Source: Pseudescherichia sp031998825 (GTDB taxonomy: Bacteria; Pseudomonadota; Gammaproteobacteria; Enterobacterales; Enterobacteriaceae). From it: a stretch of DNA of 64,000 bases. The DNA is taken from the NCBI RefSeq assembly GCF_031998825.1, contig NZ_DAMACX010000014.1, forward strand, positions 1-64,000, given 5' to 3'. The first letter of the stretch is position 1. Each line of letters opens with the position of its first letter. The notes below the pieces were generated by a model. It saw nothing but the letters and a program-made list of their open reading frames with translations. It made no database searches and was not told where the DNA came from. Shown here one piece after another: positions 62,523-64,000 of the stretch. A program made the position numbers and the translations under genes.

Positions 62523-64000
62523 ATGTCCAGTCTTGTCGATAGAGACGTGATTAACGCGCTAATAGCAGGCCATTTTGCGGATCCCTTTTCCGTACTCGGT
62601 ATGCATCGCACCAATGCCGGACTGGAAGTTCGCGCGTTGCTACCTGACGCCACCGAAGTGTGGGTTATCGAAACGAAAACCGGACGTAAACTGGCCAGGC
62701 TAGAGTGCCTTGATTCACGCGGCTTTTTTGCCGGTATCATTCAACGCCGTAAAAATCATTTCCGCTATCAGCTTGCCGTTAACTGGCACGATCACTCCAA
62801 CCTATTGGACGATCCTTACCGCTTCGGCCCTCTGCTCCAGGATTTAGATGCCTGGCTACTGTCAGAAGGTACGCATCTGCGGCCCTATGAAACCCTTGGC
62901 GCGCATGCCGATACAATGGATGGCGTCACCGGTACCAAATTCTCCGTCTGGGCGCCGAACGCCCGACGTGTCTCGGTGGTAGGCGAATTTAATTACTGGG
63001 ATGGCCGTCGCCATCCGATGCGCCTGCGCAAAGAGTCCGGCATCTGGGAGCTGTTTATCCCTGGCGCGCAGCACGGGCAGATCTATAAATTCGAAATGAT
63101 CGATGCCCACGGCAACCTGCGCATTAAGGCCGATCCCTATGCCTTCGAGGCGCAGATGCGCCCGGAGACCGCCTCAATGATCTGCGGCCTGCCGGAGAAG
63201 GTTGAGCAGACGGAAGAGCGCCGACGGGCCAACGAGTTTGACCAGCCCATCTCCATCTATGAGGTGCATCTCGGCTCCTGGCGTCGCCATACCGACAATC
63301 ACTTCTGGCTTAGCTACCGCGATCTGGCAGAGCAGCTGGTTCCCTATGCCAAATGGATGGGCTTTACCCACTTAGAGCTGATGCCGATCAACGAGCATCC
63401 GTTTGACGGCAGCTGGGGCTATCAGCCGACGGGCCTCTATGCGCCAACCCGCCGCTTCGGCACGCGGGATGATTTCCGCTACTTCATTAAGGCAGCCCAT
63501 GCGGCAGGCCTGAACGTGATCCTCGACTGGGTACCGGGCCACTTCCCGAGCGATGAGTTCGGCCTCGCCGAGTTCGACGGAACCGATCTCTATGAACATA
63601 GCGATCCGCGCGAGGGCTACCATCAGGACTGGAACACGCTAATCTACAACTACGGTCGCCGTGAGGTCAGCAACTACCTGGTGGGCAACGCCCTCTACTG
63701 GGTAGAACGCTTCGGTATTGACGCCCTGCGCGTCGATGCGGTGGCTTCCATGATCTACCGTGACTACAGCCGCAAAGAGGGGGAGTGGATCCCTAACGAG
63801 TTTGGCGGTCGCGAGAACCTTGAAGCCATCGAATTCCTGCGCAGCACCAACCGCAAGCTCGGGGAGCAGGTTCCCGGCGCGGTAAGCATGGCGGAGGAGT
63901 CTACCGATTTCCCAGGCGTATCGCGGCCACCGGCTAACGGCGGGCTGGGCTTCTGGTACAAGTGGAACCTGGGCTGGATGCATGACACCCTCGACTACTT
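62523..64000 (+). CDS. glgB: 1,4-alpha-glucan branching enzyme GlgB (partial, runs off the window)
   Basis: First 492 codons of a GH13 branching enzyme (E. coli GlgB is 728 residues), open to the window edge. N-terminal CBM48-type domains (KFSVWAPNARRVSVVGEFNYWDGRRHPM), then the catalytic barrel with GYQPTGLYAPT, the nucleophile region DALRVDAVASMIY and AEEST with the acid/base Glu. Introduces alpha-1,6 branches into glycogen. In E. coli glgX, glgC and glgA follow. Confidence 0.96.
   Translation, partial: MSSLVDRDVINALIAGHFADPFSVLGMHRTNAGLEVRALLPDATEVWVIETKTGRKLARLECLDSRGFFAGIIQRRKNHFRYQLAVNWHDHSNLLDDPYRFGPLLQDLDAWLLSEGTHLRPYETLGAHADTMDGVTGTKFSVWAPNARRVSVVGEFNYWDGRRHPMRLRKESGIWELFIPGAQHGQIYKFEMIDAHGNLRIKADPYAFEAQMRPETASMICGLPEKVEQTEERRRANEFDQPISIYEVHLGSWRRHTDNHFWLSYRDLAEQLVPYAKWMGFTHLELMPINEHPFDGSWGYQPTGLYAPTRRFGTRDDFRYFIKAAHAAGLNVILDWVPGHFPSDEFGLAEFDGTDLYEHSDPREGYHQDWNTLIYNYGRREVSNYLVGNALYWVERFGIDALRVDAVASMIYRDYSRKEGEWIPNEFGGRENLEAIEFLRSTNRKLGEQVPGAVSMAEESTDFPGVSRPPANGGLGFWYKWNLGWMHDTLDY

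Noticed and set aside
1..64000. CRISPR arrays, tRNA or rRNA genes
   Set aside because: Regularly spaced short repeats were not seen (the yhhA repeats are coding and the REP units are dispersed), and no tRNA-like cloverleaf or rRNA sequence was recognised by eye.

Overview
The window is a stretch of enterobacterial chromosome. Gene content and order (pitA, yhiN; yhhT, yhhS, dcrB, yhhQ, tusA, zntA, yhhN, yhhL, rsmD, ftsYEX, rpoH; livJ, panM, livKHMGF; ugpBAECQ; yhhA, ggt, yhhY, ryhB, yhhX, yhhW, gntR, gntK, gntU, yhgN, asd, glgB) follow the 76-78 min region of Escherichia coli. The backbone looks GC-rich and the accessory set differs from E. coli, which suggests a relative such as Enterobacter, Leclercia, Lelliottia or Klebsiella. 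I cannot fix the genus from sequence alone.

Layout. 1-3000: phosphate transporter pitA and the divergent flavoprotein yhiN. 3000-7230: an AT-rich island carrying a compact leftward operon that reads as an unrecognised RiPP pathway: a 28-residue precursor peptide, a radical SAM enzyme with a short C-terminal cysteine-bearing domain, an MFS exporter, a radical SAM protein fused to an HEIGH metallopeptidase domain, and a small PqqD-like protein. The island is bracketed by a 46-bp direct duplication of the 3' end of yhiN. 7229-11950: an aspartokinase III homologue divergent from dat-ddc, giving a route from aspartate through aspartate semialdehyde (asd is at 61 kb) to diaminobutyrate and 1,3-diaminopropane. 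11950-17000: PhoX phosphatase with a candidate PHO box, a membrane metallophosphoesterase, an exported alpha/beta hydrolase and an SDR dehydrogenase. 17000-21170: conserved yhhT-tusA block. 21257-28826: accessory sugar module (GH42 beta-galactosidase, LacY-type symporter, LacI-type regulator) followed by a three-gene TRAP transporter. 28905-37370: zntA, small membrane proteins, rsmD, ftsYEX, rpoH. 37452-45782: a GABA-type transaminase and the branched-chain amino acid ABC system. 45831-50879: Pho-controlled glycerol-3-phosphate uptake. 50876-59136: yhhA, ggt, yhhY, RyhB, yhhX, yhhW and the gluconate genes. 59187-60404: an Abi-family HEPN protein next to a divergent candidate small RNA with its own promoter and terminator. 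60422-64000: yhgN, asd and the start of glgB.

Most likely to be new: (i) the RiPP island, above all the radical SAM-metallopeptidase fusion and the SD-preceded 28-codon precursor gene; (ii) the Abi/HEPN protein with its adjacent unannotated RNA, which may be an RNA-antitoxin pair. Interspersed REP-like palindromes mark many of the intergenic regions.
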